From Mucilaginibacter sp. (lineage in GTDB: Bacteria > Bacteroidota > Bacteroidia > Sphingobacteriales > Sphingobacteriaceae): a stretch of 64,000 nucleotides of DNA. Below are positions 8,025 through 17,685 of this stretch, piece after piece. The stretch lies in NCBI GenBank assembly GCA_028287895.1, contig JAQBOV010000050.1, positions 1 to 64,000 on the forward strand, given 5' to 3'. Within the stretch, counting starts at the first letter, position 1, and each line of letters begins with the position of its first letter. The notes beneath the pieces were generated by a model that was given only the letters and a program-made list of their open reading frames with translations, was not told the DNA's origin and did not search any database. Made by a program: the position numbers and the translations under genes.

Positions 8025-9305
8025 TTATTTATTTGGTTCTGAATATATAATCCTGAAGATAGTTCCTTTCAAATCATCTGATACATATAAAGAGCCGTCG
8101 GGGCCCTGAGCGATTCCCATCGGGCGATACTGGAGAGGACCGGCGGGCCTGCTCAAATCCATCCCTGCAAAATTATCGGCAAAAATCTCCCAGGCTCCTG
8201 AAGGCTTACCATTTTTGAAAGGTACAAAAGCCACCAGGTAGCCTTTTTTCAGCTGTGGAGACTGGTTATGAAAAACGATGAAAGCCCCGTTTCTATATCT
8301 TTGGGGAAACATACTGCCTGTATAAAACAATAAGTCATTTGGCGCCAGGTGTGCCGGAAAAGCAGCAAGCGGATCCAGGTATTTGCCTTCAACCGTTTTT
8401 TTTCCATTGCCGCCATATTCGGGAGAAAGTATTTTCTTTTTCTGAAATTGGTCATAATACACAAATGGCCAGCCTGCGTCTGCTCCCCGGTGCAGTTCAT
8501 ACATGGTTTCGGCCGGTAATTCCGAACTTTGTTTGGGGGTATAATACCGAGGAAACTTATCATCAAAGGGCCCCCTGCCATGCTGCATGGCAAACAGGGA
8601 GTTGGTACTGTTGTTCCAGTCGATGCCGACAACATTTTTCAGTCCGCGTGCATAATGAACCGCATCGCTATAGCTTTGATTAAGCTTATTTGTTTTAAAC
8701 TCCCATATTCCTCCTACCGAGTCCAATAGAGGGCAACCGGGGATGCCTTCTCCCGAACCTTCCTTCCGGCAGGTTTCATTGTAAGAACCAACCGTTACAT
8801 AAAGATTATCATGATTGTCTATGGCGATAGATTTGGAATTATCACGCTTTTTGTCCACCAGTCCCCGGACAACTGTCTGGGGTCTGCCAGTATCGACCAC
8901 CTTCCCCTGGCCGTCTAATTTATACCTGAAAACACCGGAATTCGAAGAGGAATAGAGCTCATTGTTTTTGATCAGGATACCCGTACCCGGATAGTTTCCG
9001 AACCCCGTTTTCTTATCCATTCTGCCATCATGGTTGGTGTCGCTTAAGAAGTAAATTCCTTTTCCACCCTGGAGAGAATTTAACTTGACGTAGATATTTC
9101 CCTGGTTATTAACTGCCAAATGTCTTAACGGCCCAAGGGAATCGGCAACGATCGTAGCAGAAAAACCTGCTGGAAGCTTCAAATTAGCTTTATAAACAGC
9201 AGCACTTTTATTTTCAGTGATTTTATTATTGTTACAAGCTGATAAACTTGTTAAACCGGCTGTTGCTAATAAAAAACCGGCTCTGTAAAAAGCTAATTTA
9301 TTCAT
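8025..9305 (-). CDS. PQQ-dependent sugar dehydrogenase-like lipoprotein (glucose/sorbosone type)
   Basis: A 426-residue exported protein. The signal peptide ends in the lipobox LSAC with Cys24 as the lipidation site, so it is a lipoprotein facing the periplasm or cell surface. The rest is a six-bladed propeller of the glucose/sorbosone dehydrogenase family: LPAGFSATIVADSLG opens it, SIAIDNHDNLYVTVGS and ARGLKNVVGIDW are mid-blade motifs, and YRPMGIAQGPDGSLYVSDD is the typical last blade. It would oxidise an aldose or related sugar with PQQ. PQQ synthesis genes and a cytochrome partner are not present here. Single gene on the minus strand. Confidence 0.85.
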   Translation of the reverse strand: MNKLAFYRAGFLLATAGLTSLSACNNNKITENKSAAVYKANLKLPAGFSATIVADSLGPLRHLAVNNQGNIYVKLNSLQGGKGIYFLSDTNHDGRMDKKTGFGNYPGTGILIKNNELYSSSNSGVFRYKLDGQGKVVDTGRPQTVVRGLVDKKRDNSKSIAIDNHDNLYVTVGSYNETCRKEGSGEGIPGCPLLDSVGGIWEFKTNKLNQSYSDAVHYARGLKNVVGIDWNNSTNSLFAMQHGRGPFDDKFPRYYTPKQSSELPAETMYELHRGADAGWPFVYYDQFQKKKILSPEYGGNGKKTVEGKYLDPLAAFPAHLAPNDLLFYTGSMFPQRYRNGAFIVFHNQSPQLKKGYLVAFVPFKNGKPSGAWEIFADNFAGMDLSRPAGPLQYRPMGIAQGPDGSLYVSDDLKGTIFRIIYSEPNK

Positions 9306-9593
9306 GAAAGTTAACTTAAGGGTGTGATTTCTAGTAGTTAATTTAAGTTTTTATGGCTGGCTGATCTTAAATGCTTTACGCAGACACCAAACAAATCTAT
9401 TAAAAATTGCCATGTGCTTATGTAACTATTCCATATCATTAAGGTTTAAAAGGCGGCTGCAGAAATTTTACCGGGCGTGGAAATTGTGCAGCGCGGTGAT
9501 TCGCCATCTTCCTTTATTCCGCTTTAATTATGTCACAGCGATGAACACCAGCCATTTTTATTTTTTTAACTTTACGCCAAACATTTCAGTGTT

Positions 9594-10613
9594 ATGAGGA
9601 TAGCTATAAACGGGTTTGGTCGTATCGGAAGGATATTTCTGAGAAATGTAATTTCCAATGCCGGTATACAGGTAGTGGCGATCAATGATCTGTCAGACAC
9701 GGAAACACTTACCCATTTATTCAAATACGATTCTGTACATCGCACCTTTAACGGAACCGTTAAGTGTGATGCCGGAAACTTATACATCAACCGCAAACAG
9801 ATCAAAGTACTTTCGGAAAAAGATCCCTCAAAATTACCGTGGAAAGAATTGGGTATTGACCTGGTCATTGAATCGACCGGAAAATTTACTTCCAAATATG
9901 GTGCAGGTCAGCACTTAATTGCCGGGGCAAAACAAGTGATCATTTCTGCACCATCTGCCGATAAAAGCGTACCCACGGTGGTAATTGGTGTAAACGATGG
10001 GTTAATCGATCTGCGTTCGCCAATACTATCCAATGCATCTTGTACGACAAACAACGTTGCCGCCATGGTCAAAATATTGGATGATAACTGGGGCATTGTT
10101 GATGGCTATATTACCACGGTTCATTCTATGACCGGTGACCAAAATCTGCATGATGCGCCCCACAAGGATCTGCGCCGGGCAAGGGCGGCATCGGCTTCAA
10201 TTATCCCAACGACCACAGGCGCGGCTAAAGCGATCACCAACATTTTTCCGCATCTGGAGGAGAAATTAGGCGGGGCAGGTATCCGGGTGCCGGTTCTGAA
10301 TGGCTCATTAACCGATTTTACCTGTAGCTTAAAAAAGCCGGCTACTGTTGAACAGATCAACCGGGCATTTAAACTGGCTGCCGAGGGACCGATGAAAAAT
10401 GTATTGGAATACACCGAGGATCCGATCGTTTCTACAGATATATTGGACAATCCGCATAGTTGTATTTTTGATTCAAAGCTTACTTCAATTGTAGGAGGTT
10501 TGGTGAAAATTGTGGGTTGGTATGATAACGAAATGGGATACTCGAGCCGGCTTTCGGACCTGGTAACAAAAATAAGCGTGTTAAAGCATGATCAGGTTTA
10601 TTCCGCCCAGTGA
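9594..10613 (+). CDS. gap: glyceraldehyde-3-phosphate dehydrogenase, type I
   Basis: A 339-residue enzyme of lower glycolysis that oxidises glyceraldehyde-3-phosphate to 1,3-bisphosphoglycerate. INGFGRIGR begins the NAD-binding fold. The catalytic Cys150 is in SNASCTTNN, and its partner His177 is in TTVHSMTGDQ. The C-terminal WYDNEMGYSSR is conserved. The dinucleotide site has ND at residues 31-32 after the second strand, as in NAD-preferring forms. The 3' end overlaps a GNAT gene by 26 bases, and pgk, the next step of the pathway, follows 496 bases further on, so the three genes may be co-transcribed. Confidence 0.96.
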   Translation: MRIAINGFGRIGRIFLRNVISNAGIQVVAINDLSDTETLTHLFKYDSVHRTFNGTVKCDAGNLYINRKQIKVLSEKDPSKLPWKELGIDLVIESTGKFTSKYGAGQHLIAGAKQVIISAPSADKSVPTVVIGVNDGLIDLRSPILSNASCTTNNVAAMVKILDDNWGIVDGYITTVHSMTGDQNLHDAPHKDLRRARAASASIIPTTTGAAKAITNIFPHLEEKLGGAGIRVPVLNGSLTDFTCSLKKPATVEQINRAFKLAAEGPMKNVLEYTEDPIVSTDILDNPHSCIFDSKLTSIVGGLVKIVGWYDNEMGYSSRLSDLVTKISVLKHDQVYSAQ

Positions 10614-11022
10614 GGTATTAGCCATCCGCAACGAAGTGTTGCGGGAAGGCCGGTTAACATTAGAGCAATGCCGTTTCCCCGGTGACCAGTCGGAAGGTTC
10701 ATTTCATTTGGGATATTTTGAACAGGATAAATTGATCTGTGTCGCTTCTTTTCACCCGAAAAGCTATCAAGACTATCATGGTATTGGCTATCAGTTACGT
10801 GGAATGGCTACTCTTGAAAATTTCCGGGGTAAGGGTAGGGGCAACCAGCTGGTTAATTTTGCTATTGTATATCTGCGGGGTCAGAAGGTAAACTATGTTT
10901 GGTGCAATGCCCGCAAAAAAGCGATCAGGTTTTATCAGAATATCGGATTCGAGAATATTTCCGATGAATTTGAAGTGCCCGGGGTAGGGCCTCACCATGT
11001 GCTCTATCTGAAAATTCAGTAA
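10588..11022 (+). CDS. GNAT family N-acetyltransferase
   Basis: A 144-residue acetyl-CoA-dependent acyltransferase. The acetyl-CoA binding loop is LRGMATLENFRGKGRGNQL (Q/RxxGxG/A near residue 80), and the C-terminal motif is ARKKAIRFYQNIGFENISDEFE. The closing GVGPHHVLYLKI is typical of a Bacteroidota group of small GNAT enzymes. The acceptor is unknown. The start overlaps the end of gap in another frame; the ATG at 10588 is the only start that keeps the full first strand. Confidence 0.87.
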   Translation: MIRFIPPSEVLAIRNEVLREGRLTLEQCRFPGDQSEGSFHLGYFEQDKLICVASFHPKSYQDYHGIGYQLRGMATLENFRGKGRGNQLVNFAIVYLRGQKVNYVWCNARKKAIRFYQNIGFENISDEFEVPGVGPHHVLYLKIQ

Positions 11023-11109
11023 GCTCAAACACCTTTTTGAATTTTGCGTTCAGAATTTAGAATTAATTGCTGAATTTGGCTGCCCATAAACAAAGCCCCC
11101 TTAAACGAT

Positions 11110-12300
11110 ATGAAAACAGTAGATCAAATAAGTTTCTTAGGAAAAAAAGCCCTTATCAGGGTCGATTTTAATGTTCCGCTTGATAAGGACTACAATATAA
11201 CAGACGATAACCGGATGACGGCTGCTTTGCCAACCATCAATAAAATATTGAAAGATGGCGGTGAGGTTATCCTGATGTCGCACCTGGGCAGGCCCAAAGG
11301 CGGCCCGGAGGAGAAATTTTCCTTAAAACATTTGATTCCTCATTTGTCGGATCTTTTGGGTCAGCAAGTAGAGTTTGCCAATGATTGCATAGGCAGGGAA
11401 GCTGTTGACAAAGCCAAGGTATTGGCAAAGGGCCAGGTATTACTGCTGGAAAACCTTCGCTTTTACAAGGAAGAAGAAAAAGGTGATAAAGACTTTGCGC
11501 AAAAGCTGGCTGCTTTGGGCGACGTCTATGTAAATGACGCATTTGGCACGGCACACAGAGCGCATGCTTCAACGGCAGTGATCGCACAGTTTTTCCCTGA
11601 TGCAAAATGCTTTGGTTACCTGATGGCAAGTGAGCTGGCCAATGCAGAAAAAGTATTGAATAATTCCGAAAAACCTTTTACTGCAATAATGGGAGGCGCC
11701 AAAGTATCCGATAAGATTGAACTGATAGAGCGCTTGCTGGATAAAGTGGATAACCTGATCATCGGCGGCGGCATGGCTTATACTTTTGCAAAAGCCCAGG
11801 GCGGCAGCATCGGTAAATCATTGGTTGAAGAGGATAAGCTTGATCTGGCTAACAGCCTGATCGTGAAAGCAAAAGCTAAAGGAGTAAATCTGCTGTTGCC
11901 GGCTGACTCTGTTATCGCCGACAATTTCTCGAACGATGCAAATACAGATATTGCCCAAAACGATAATATTAACGACGGCTGGATGGGCTTGGATATCGGT
12001 CCTGATTCAATAAAGGCATTTAGCAAAGTGGTTGAACAGTCAAAAACTATTTTGTGGAACGGTCCCATGGGTGTTTTTGAAATGGAGAAATTTCAACAGG
12101 GTACAAAAGCTATCGCCGAGGCGGTAGTTAAGGCGACAGAAAATGGCGCTTTCTCACTAATCGGTGGTGGTGATTCGGCTGCGGCGGTTGCTAAATTCAA
12201 CTTTACAGATGATGTAAGCTACGTATCAACCGGCGGCGGGGCTTTGCTCGAATATATGGAAGGTAAGGAGCTGCCGGGTGTGAAAGCGATAAATGAATAA
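11110..12300 (+). CDS. pgk: phosphoglycerate kinase
   Basis: A 396-residue glycolytic kinase that makes ATP from 1,3-bisphosphoglycerate. RVDFNVPLD and SHLGRPKG hold the substrate-binding Asp, Asn, His and Arg residues, and [14 protein letters not shown] is conserved. [11 protein letters not shown] binds the adenine nucleotide, and [13 protein letters not shown] forms the C-terminal phosphate loop. The length is usual for bacteria. It follows gap and the GNAT gene and ends in a clear hairpin terminator. Confidence 0.97.
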   Translation: MKTVDQISFLGKKALIRVDFNVPLDKDYNITDDNRMTAALPTINKILKDGGEVILMSHLGRPKGGPEEKFSLKHLIPHLSDLLGQQVEFANDCIGREAVDKAKVLAKGQVLLLENLRFYKEEEKGDKDFAQKLAALGDVYVNDAFGTAHRAHASTAVIAQFFPDAKCFGYLMASELANAEKVLNNSEKPFTAIMGGAKVSDKIELIERLLDKVDNLIIGGGMAYTFAKAQGGSIGKSLVEEDKLDLANSLIVKAKAKGVNLLLPADSVIADNFSNDANTDIAQNDNINDGWMGLDIGPDSIKAFSKVVEQSKTILWNGPMGVFEMEKFQQGTKAIAEAVVKATENGAFSLIGGGDSAAAVAKFNFTDDVSYVSTGGGALLEYMEGKELPGVKAINE

Positions 12301-12323
12301 CAGCTGTTCAACAAATTGATAAA

Positions 12324-12354
12324 AGCTCCACCATGGAGCTCTTATTTTTCTTTT
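12324..12354 (+). terminator. Terminator after pgk
   Basis: A 7-bp stem (12324-12330 and 12334-12340) with a 3-base loop is followed by a T-rich run. Confidence 0.75.
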
Positions 12355-12666
12355 CGGCAGGCACTCGCCGGTTGACATTAAAACGAGATACAAGGGTGCG
12401 CTGTCCTTAAAAATAGACAATTTCCCAGATTAATCCGGTTTAGCTTTTTTTGACCAGGCACGTTTTTGCGGTATACTCCGGGGCGGTCCGGGGAAGCAAA
12501 CTGTGCAACATTATCCCCAATATTATTAACCAATAATTACAAATCAACAGCTGATCAGGGTATTTACATGAGTCTAAGACAGCTCATCGTAAAAAAATAG
12601 TGACGTTTGGTATGATTATTGAATTTGGTACGACATGTTCAAATATTTTACCTTAAGAAAATTCAT
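12355..12666. other. Intergenic stretch upstream of the DUF4114 lipoprotein
   Basis: No gene is seen. A TTTGG-rich piece at about 12604-12630 could hold the promoter of the next gene, but no pair of elements fits the consensus well. Confidence 0.4.
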
Positions 12667-13404
12667 ATGAAAAAATTATCCTTACTATTTTTATCGCTCG
12701 CAATTTTAGCTTCATGTAAAAAAGAAAAGCCTCCGGTGACTATACCTGTAAAATTTACGGCTACGACCTATCAGGCGCTCGGCCCCGCTGATAATACCGG
12801 TAAACCGCTGAATATGCTGACGCCGGACGTTGTTTCCGACAGTTTGCTAACTTACATACATACGACTCTTCCTGAGCACATGAATTTAGCTACCAGCCGA
12901 CCTGATCTGCTTTCAAGCACTGCAATCGGAGATATTGCAATTACCCAAAAATCAGAGATAGATATAACCTATGTATCGGCGGGAACAGGTAATTCGGACG
13001 CCATCGCATTTTATACTTATCCAACCAACTCTCCTCCGGCCGCTGCTACCGATATTAAGGTCATTACCTACATTTTTCCTAATGCCGGTTCCGGAACAAC
13101 ATTAAAGTCCGGAGATAAGGTGAACATCGGAACGTTTGATGTTGGTACCTCAGTCGGCTTTGTTTTATTGCAAAATGCCTTTAATGTTGCTTCAGGCACT
13201 TTAAATAATGGCGCAGTTCATTTTTGCTCAAATGATGTGTTAAATCCGGAAGTTGCTCCTGATAAGAAAAAGCATGCCGTTTTACTCAATTATCCGGCCG
13301 AGAATAAAACACTAATCGGTTTTGAAGATGTGGACAGAACTTCTTCTTCATGCGATAATGATTTCAACGACATCGTAATTTATGCTTCATGGCAAGCAAA
13401 ATAA
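12667..13404 (+). CDS. DUF4114 domain lipoprotein
   Basis: A 245-residue secreted lipoprotein. I chose the ATG at 12667 because it begins directly with a signal peptide, MKKLSLLFLSLAILASC, with the lipidated cysteine at residue 17; the 16 codons before it in the open frame are not signal-like. The C-terminal part, LIGFEDVDRTSSSCDNDFND, is the DUF4114 signature, an acidic segment thought to bind calcium, seen in many surface proteins of Bacteroidota. Function unknown. It has its own strong terminator and no obvious partner. Confidence 0.85.
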   Translation: MKKLSLLFLSLAILASCKKEKPPVTIPVKFTATTYQALGPADNTGKPLNMLTPDVVSDSLLTYIHTTLPEHMNLATSRPDLLSSTAIGDIAITQKSEIDITYVSAGTGNSDAIAFYTYPTNSPPAAATDIKVITYIFPNAGSGTTLKSGDKVNIGTFDVGTSVGFVLLQNAFNVASGTLNNGAVHFCSNDVLNPEVAPDKKKHAVLLNYPAENKTLIGFEDVDRTSSSCDNDFNDIVIYASWQAK

Positions 13405-13448
13405 AATAAGCCGGACGATTTACAGGGCTTAATAAATTGCACCTTAAC

Positions 13449-13503
13449 AGGCAACTCTATATCAGCTGAGGCTAGCTCAAATGATGCAGAGTTGCCTTTT
13501 TTT
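13449..13503 (+). terminator. Terminator after the DUF4114 lipoprotein
   Basis: A perfect 10-bp inverted repeat (13449-13458 and 13488-13497) with further pairing inside is followed by seven Ts. Confidence 0.85.
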
Positions 13504-13667
13504 ATGGATCGAGCAGGCGCCTTTCGAAAAAGTCCGGGGTATTAATAATTCGGACAAGTAGATATGGGCCACTTCCCAGAAGTGGTCTTTAGAAAGAGGA
13601 AACAAATTTTCTTAAATTGCCCAAATTGAATTTTTCTCTGTTTTTAACTTGCAACGCTCAATAATTA

Positions 13668-15530
13668 ATGAAAAAACATTTACTAATAGCTATTTGCTGT
13701 CAGCTTTTAGCCTTCTGCTGCTACGCCCAGCACAACGTTTCGGATGCTGATTATGTAAAACAAAATTACCAGAAGTACGAATACCGAATACCAATGCGTG
13801 ATGGTAAAACACTATTTACCTCAGTTTATATCCCTAAGGATCAATCCAGGAAATATCCGATTATGATGGACAGGACACCCTATAGCGTTGCGCCTTACGG
13901 AACAGATGCTTACAAAGGATCCCTGGGGCCCTCGTCTTTATTTCTGCATGATGGATACATTTTTGTTTACCAGGATGTACGCGGACGTTTTATGAGCGAA
14001 GGGATATTTGAGGAAATGACGCCCGAGAAGGAAGTTCACCAAAGCAAAAATGATGTAGACGAAGGCACAGATACTTATGATACCATTGACTGGCTGATCA
14101 AAAATCTGCCAAATAATACCGGTAAGGTAGGGGTATGGGGCATATCCTATCCGGGCTTTTATACAACGACCTCACTATTGAGCAGGCATCCGGCTTTAGT
14201 AGCCGCTTCCCCTCAGGCGCCCATAGCTGATCTATATCGCGATGACGCTTTTCACAACGGCGCTTTTATGTTAACGGCCAATTTTGGTTTTTACCCCTTT
14301 TTCACTAACCGGCAGGATGATAAGCCAACCCAGCGCGGCGGCAGCCGTTTAAATTATGGTACCCTGGACGGCTATGAGTTTTATATGAATATGGGTTCGG
14401 TAAAAAATTCAAATGATAAATTTTACCGGGATACCATACGCTTATGGAACGAAATGCTGGATCATCCGAATTATGATCAGCATTGGAAGGACCGTAACGT
14501 GCTCTACCATTTGCACGACATTAAAACCGCCGTGCTGGTTACCGGCGGGTGGTACGATGCCGAGGATTTATACGGAGCTATCAATACCTACAAAACACTG
14601 GTAAAAGAGAATCCCAAAACACCAATTTATTTTACCATGGGCCCCTGGGTGCATGGGGGCTGGTCGGGCGGTAATGGCGATCATTTGGGTGATGTTGATT
14701 TTGGCGGGCCGACCGGTCCTTTTTACCGCCAGAAAATAGAGTTTGCTTTTTTTAGTCATTACTTAAAAGGTACGGATGTGTCTTTGCCGAAAGTATCCGC
14801 TTTCGAGACAGGCGTTAACGGGTGGAAAACCTACAATACCTGGCCGCCGAAGGAAGCGGAAGAAAAGAACCTTTACCTGCTACCCGGCGGCAAGCTGTCC
14901 TTTAGTGCACCTGCGGCTGCAGATGCTTTTGATGAATTTATATCTGACCCTGATAAACCCGTGCCCTTTATTGGCGGCATCGACCTTGACATGAAACGGG
15001 AATACATGACCGGCGACCAGCGCTTTGCTGCCCGCAGGCCCGATGTATTGACCTACCAGACCGATGTGCTGGATAAGGAGGTAACCCTGGCAGGAAACAT
15101 CTGGGCCGATCTGAAAGTTTCCATCACCGGGACCGACGCCGACTGGGTGGTAAAAGTGATCGATGTGTACCCCGACTCGGCCAAAAATAGCCGGTTTACC
15201 GGCAAGGATGTTTACATGTCCAACTATGAGCAAATGGTGCGCTCTGAGGCTATGCGCGGCAAGTTCCGCAATGGATTTGATAAGCCACAGCCCTTTGTGC
15301 CCGGTAAAGTAACCCAAGTAAATTTTGAGCTGCAGGATGTACTGCACACGTTTAAAAAAGGCCACCGTATTATGGTACAGGTACAAAGCACCTGGTTCCC
15401 GCTGATTGACCGCAACACCCAGCAATTTCAGGATATTATGAAGGCAAAGGATACCGATTTTAAAAAGGAAAGGCACCGGGTTTATACCTCGAAGGAGCAT
15501 CCGAGTTATTTGAAGGTGAGGGTGATGTGA
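13668..15530 (+). CDS. CocE/NonD family hydrolase (X-Pro dipeptidyl-peptidase S15 type)
   Basis: A 620-residue secreted alpha/beta hydrolase. A signal peptide (MKKHLLIAICCQLLAFCCYA) is followed by the S15 domain. The nucleophile is Ser160 in GVWGISYPGFYT, and the likely Asp297 (GGWYDAED) and His329 (GPWVHGGW) complete the triad. The C-terminal third (from about residue 400) is the jelly-roll PepX_C domain, with VTLAGNIWADLKVS and GHRIMVQVQSTWFP. Known relatives act as X-Pro dipeptidyl aminopeptidases, glutaryl-7-ACA acylases or cocaine esterases, so the substrate is an amide or ester that I cannot specify. Full length. It probably acts in the periplasm. Confidence 0.92.
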   Translation: MKKHLLIAICCQLLAFCCYAQHNVSDADYVKQNYQKYEYRIPMRDGKTLFTSVYIPKDQSRKYPIMMDRTPYSVAPYGTDAYKGSLGPSSLFLHDGYIFVYQDVRGRFMSEGIFEEMTPEKEVHQSKNDVDEGTDTYDTIDWLIKNLPNNTGKVGVWGISYPGFYTTTSLLSRHPALVAASPQAPIADLYRDDAFHNGAFMLTANFGFYPFFTNRQDDKPTQRGGSRLNYGTLDGYEFYMNMGSVKNSNDKFYRDTIRLWNEMLDHPNYDQHWKDRNVLYHLHDIKTAVLVTGGWYDAEDLYGAINTYKTLVKENPKTPIYFTMGPWVHGGWSGGNGDHLGDVDFGGPTGPFYRQKIEFAFFSHYLKGTDVSLPKVSAFETGVNGWKTYNTWPPKEAEEKNLYLLPGGKLSFSAPAAADAFDEFISDPDKPVPFIGGIDLDMKREYMTGDQRFAARRPDVLTYQTDVLDKEVTLAGNIWADLKVSITGTDADWVVKVIDVYPDSAKNSRFTGKDVYMSNYEQMVRSEAMRGKFRNGFDKPQPFVPGKVTQVNFELQDVLHTFKKGHRIMVQVQSTWFPLIDRNTQQFQDIMKAKDTDFKKERHRVYTSKEHPSYLKVRVM

Positions 15531-15817
15531 GAGCAGATGGTAATCATACAAATCAATTGCATTTCATATCCAGCCTGAAACCGGGCCCCGGGCATGCCAA
15601 TATTTATCCGGCCTGAAACATGGGGCACTTGGTTCAATCCGCACAGCATTCAAAATTTTCCGGCCACTTTGCGGCATATCCGGATGTTTTGCTTCAGCAG
15701 GGGGGCCTGGCCGATACCGATACCACCACACCTTTTTACGGCATACATGCCCGGGCTCGCCTCATCAAGCCGGGCCGGTAGGATAATACTGATCATATTT
15801 TGCTGCCCATGCGCTGC

Positions 15818-16330
15818 TTAATAGGCGATACCCATTTTGGTGGCAATGGCCTGGATGCTGGTCAGGTGCTGCTGCAATACTGGAAGGGTCTTAGCTGCAA
15901 AGGCTTTGATAGCAGGATCGGGCGCATTCGCTGCGGCATTTTGAAATAAGGCCACTGTCTTTTTGTGATCTTGTACCATCATGGTAACATAATTTTTGTC
16001 AAAGCCGGCATCGCTATTGCCAGTCAGCATGGCATCCGGTGCAACATCGGCAGGGGCAGGCGGCGGGATATGCCAGCCCTTGGAATTAACGAGCTGTGTC
16101 AGCTCATAGTTGGCGTTGCTATGGTCGGCGACCATTCTTGCGCCAAATGCTTTAACATCGGCGCTTTTTCCTTTACTAATCGCCAGTTTTCCGGTATTCA
16201 CTTCGGTCATACCGCCTTTTGAGGCCTGGGTCACAAAATTGACGGTTGCCGTATCCGGGGCAGTTACGGAGGTCTGGGCATAAGTACTTAATACGCCGGG
16301 GATTAATAAGAGTATAATTAACTTTTTCAT
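15818..16330 (-). CDS. DUF4142 domain protein (ferritin-like fold, secreted)
   Basis: A 170-residue protein. I took the ATG at 16328-16330 because MKKLIILLLIPGVLSTYAQ is a clean signal peptide with cleavage after the Ala/Gln region; the nine codons before it are not. The mature part is the all-helical DUF4142 domain (ASKGGMTEVNTGKLAISKG, ADVKAFGARMVADHSNANYE, MVQDHKKTVALFQNAA). These are predicted four-helix, ferritin-like bundles in the periplasm, often induced with general stress genes. There is no proven function. It starts a run of small stress-type genes. Confidence 0.9.
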   Translation of the reverse strand: MKKLIILLLIPGVLSTYAQTSVTAPDTATVNFVTQASKGGMTEVNTGKLAISKGKSADVKAFGARMVADHSNANYELTQLVNSKGWHIPPPAPADVAPDAMLTGNSDAGFDKNYVTMMVQDHKKTVALFQNAAANAPDPAIKAFAAKTLPVLQQHLTSIQAIATKMGIAY

Positions 16331-16489
16331 GGTCGTATTGTTTCTAGAAATAAACATATCGCTCTAATAAATGTTCGTTTTCATTAAACAAATATTTTAG
16401 AAAGAAACCTCAGGTGTCACTGTGTTGAATTGGAGAAGTTTTTTTGCTGGTCTTAGGCGTTTGACGGCGTTTATTGCAGCCAGTTAGCT

Positions 16490-16621
16490 TTAAAAAAGAG
16501 ACCAATGAGGCTTGGCGATACCTGTTTGTTTTTTAACAGGACAACTGCTGTTGCTGTTGTAATTACAGACATCCGGCTGATTGCCGCATCCATTGCCGTT
16601 TTCAGAAGAATCAGCGCCCAT
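16490..16621 (-). CDS. possible small Cys-containing peptide
   Basis: A 43-codon frame on the minus strand, too short for usual gene callers. It opens MGADSSENGNGCGNQPD, is rich in Asn, Ser and Gly, and has three cysteines (12, 19 and 27) followed by a basic, aromatic tail. The frame is open further upstream without another ATG. Nothing else is predicted on either strand here. The composition is more protein-like than chance, but conservation is untested. It could be a small secreted or modified peptide, or noise. Confidence 0.25.
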   Translation of the reverse strand: MGADSSENGNGCGNQPDVCNYNSNSSCPVKKQTGIAKPHWSLF

Positions 16622-16727
16622 TAACTGGGAAAAAAGGACAGCCTGCTGTTCAATAATTAAACTTTCGTAAAACGGAACTGTTGTCTTATTAGCTGTAGAT
16701 TATAAAATTTCCATTGAATTTATTGAT

Positions 16728-16901
16728 ATGCGGAAAAATAAAACGAAAAAGATCGGAAACATTTTATCTGTTAACCTGGACAAAGCAGATCAAGTCAGAA
16801 AAAAGGCGATCGGTGCAGCGACCGGCGGGACAAGTATTGCCTCAGACCTTAAACACGGCAAACATCGCCGCGTGCGAAAGCACACTCTCGCTAAGCGATA
16901 A
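16728..16901 (+). CDS. small basic protein, unknown
   Basis: A 57-residue, strongly basic protein starting MRKNKTKKIGNILSVNLDKA and ending in an Arg/Lys/His-rich tail (HRRVRKHTLAKR). It lacks a signal peptide and membrane segments. A charged tail of this kind suggests nucleic-acid binding, but no family is recognised. An alternative overlapping frame (16714-16926) has poorer composition. It stands between the DUF4142 gene and a Gln-rich protein in the stress island, with a terminator just downstream that serves mainly the opposite strand. Confidence 0.4.
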   Translation: MRKNKTKKIGNILSVNLDKADQVRKKAIGAATGGTSIASDLKHGKHRRVRKHTLAKR

Positions 16902-16919
16902 TCTGGTAATTTACAAGGA

Positions 16920-16957
16920 TAAATAAACAACAGCCACGACTTAGCCGTGGCTGTTGC
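16920..16957 (-). terminator. Terminator of the Gln/Ser-rich protein gene
   Basis: A perfect 11-bp inverted repeat (16929-16939 and 16947-16957) with a 7-base loop; on the minus strand it is followed by TTTATTTA. It lies just beyond the stop of the minus-strand gene that starts at 17416. Confidence 0.8.
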
Positions 16958-16960
16958 CGC

Positions 16961-17416
16961 TTAGCTTTGGCTGCCATCGGTTTGACTATCCGTGTCCGGT
17001 TCATCTTCTTCGGTGTCAGACCCGCTAAGGTCAGATTCTCCTTCACCGGTAGCGTCATCATCGCTGTACTCGGGAGAATTTCCAGCCTGTTCCTGACGAT
17101 TGCCCTGGCTTTGGTCCTGTCCGCCTCCAAGGTCCTGCTGCTGTGAGCCGCTGCGCTGGCGCTGGCCGCCGCTTTGATTCCGACCTGAATTGGACGCCTG
17201 TTCCTGTTGGCTTCCTTGATTCTGCTCCTGGCCGCCTCTCCGGTCCTGATCCTGTGAACTGCCGCCCTGACCCGTTCCGCTGCTTTGGTTTTGGCCCGAG
17301 TTCGAAGCCTGTTCCTGTTGATTTCCTCCCTGCTGTTGTGAGGATTGATTTTGTGAACCGCTGCGCTGATTATTTTCGTCTTCGCGGTTAATTTCGTTTT
17401 CGTTGTTAACTGACAT
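16961..17416 (-). CDS. low-complexity, intrinsically disordered Gln/Ser/Gly-rich protein
   Basis: A 151-residue protein with hardly any hydrophobic residues. It contains degenerate repeats of QEQASNSGQNQS (twice, then a shorter QEQAGNS copy) and an acidic C-terminus (SDDDATGE, DTEEDEPDTDSQ). There is no signal peptide and there are no cysteines. The composition resembles hydrophilins and other desiccation- or osmotic-stress proteins, which would fit the neighbouring stress genes; this is inference from composition only. The opposite-strand frame is a shadow created by the repeats. A strong terminator follows. Confidence 0.7.
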   Translation of the reverse strand: MSVNNENEINREDENNQRSGSQNQSSQQQGGNQQEQASNSGQNQSSGTGQGGSSQDQDRRGGQEQNQGSQQEQASNSGRNQSGGQRQRSGSQQQDLGGGQDQSQGNRQEQAGNSPEYSDDDATGEGESDLSGSDTEEDEPDTDSQTDGSQS

Positions 17417-17685
17417 AATTTTAGTTATTTAATGTTTATTAATTGGTTAGTGCCGGCCACGCCTATGTTAACAACAGCCCGGTGTTTTCTTTGTTTCTAA
17501 AATAAGATCAGGCGGAACATTCGTGATTGCATTCCGATCCTTATGGGGCGGCAATGATCATGCAAAACAATGTTGGCATTTTTAATTTAAGACACTTTTG
17601 TTTACAAAAAGGATCAGCGAAGCCAATAGGGCCTGTATAACGTTATTTGGCATCATATTTATTTCTGTTATAGAAACCAAAAATT

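Noticed and set aside
14880..15551. Long minus-strand frame inside the CocE/NonD hydrolase gene
   Set aside because: Fully antisense to a clear enzyme domain; a shadow from codon bias.
15594..15821. 75-codon frame and an overlapping 53-codon frame downstream of the hydrolase
   Set aside because: Both have mixed composition and no domain; could be a decayed gene but evidence is too thin.
17143..17391. Plus-strand frame opposite the Gln-rich protein
   Set aside because: It mirrors the codon repeats of the minus-strand gene and has no own start signals.
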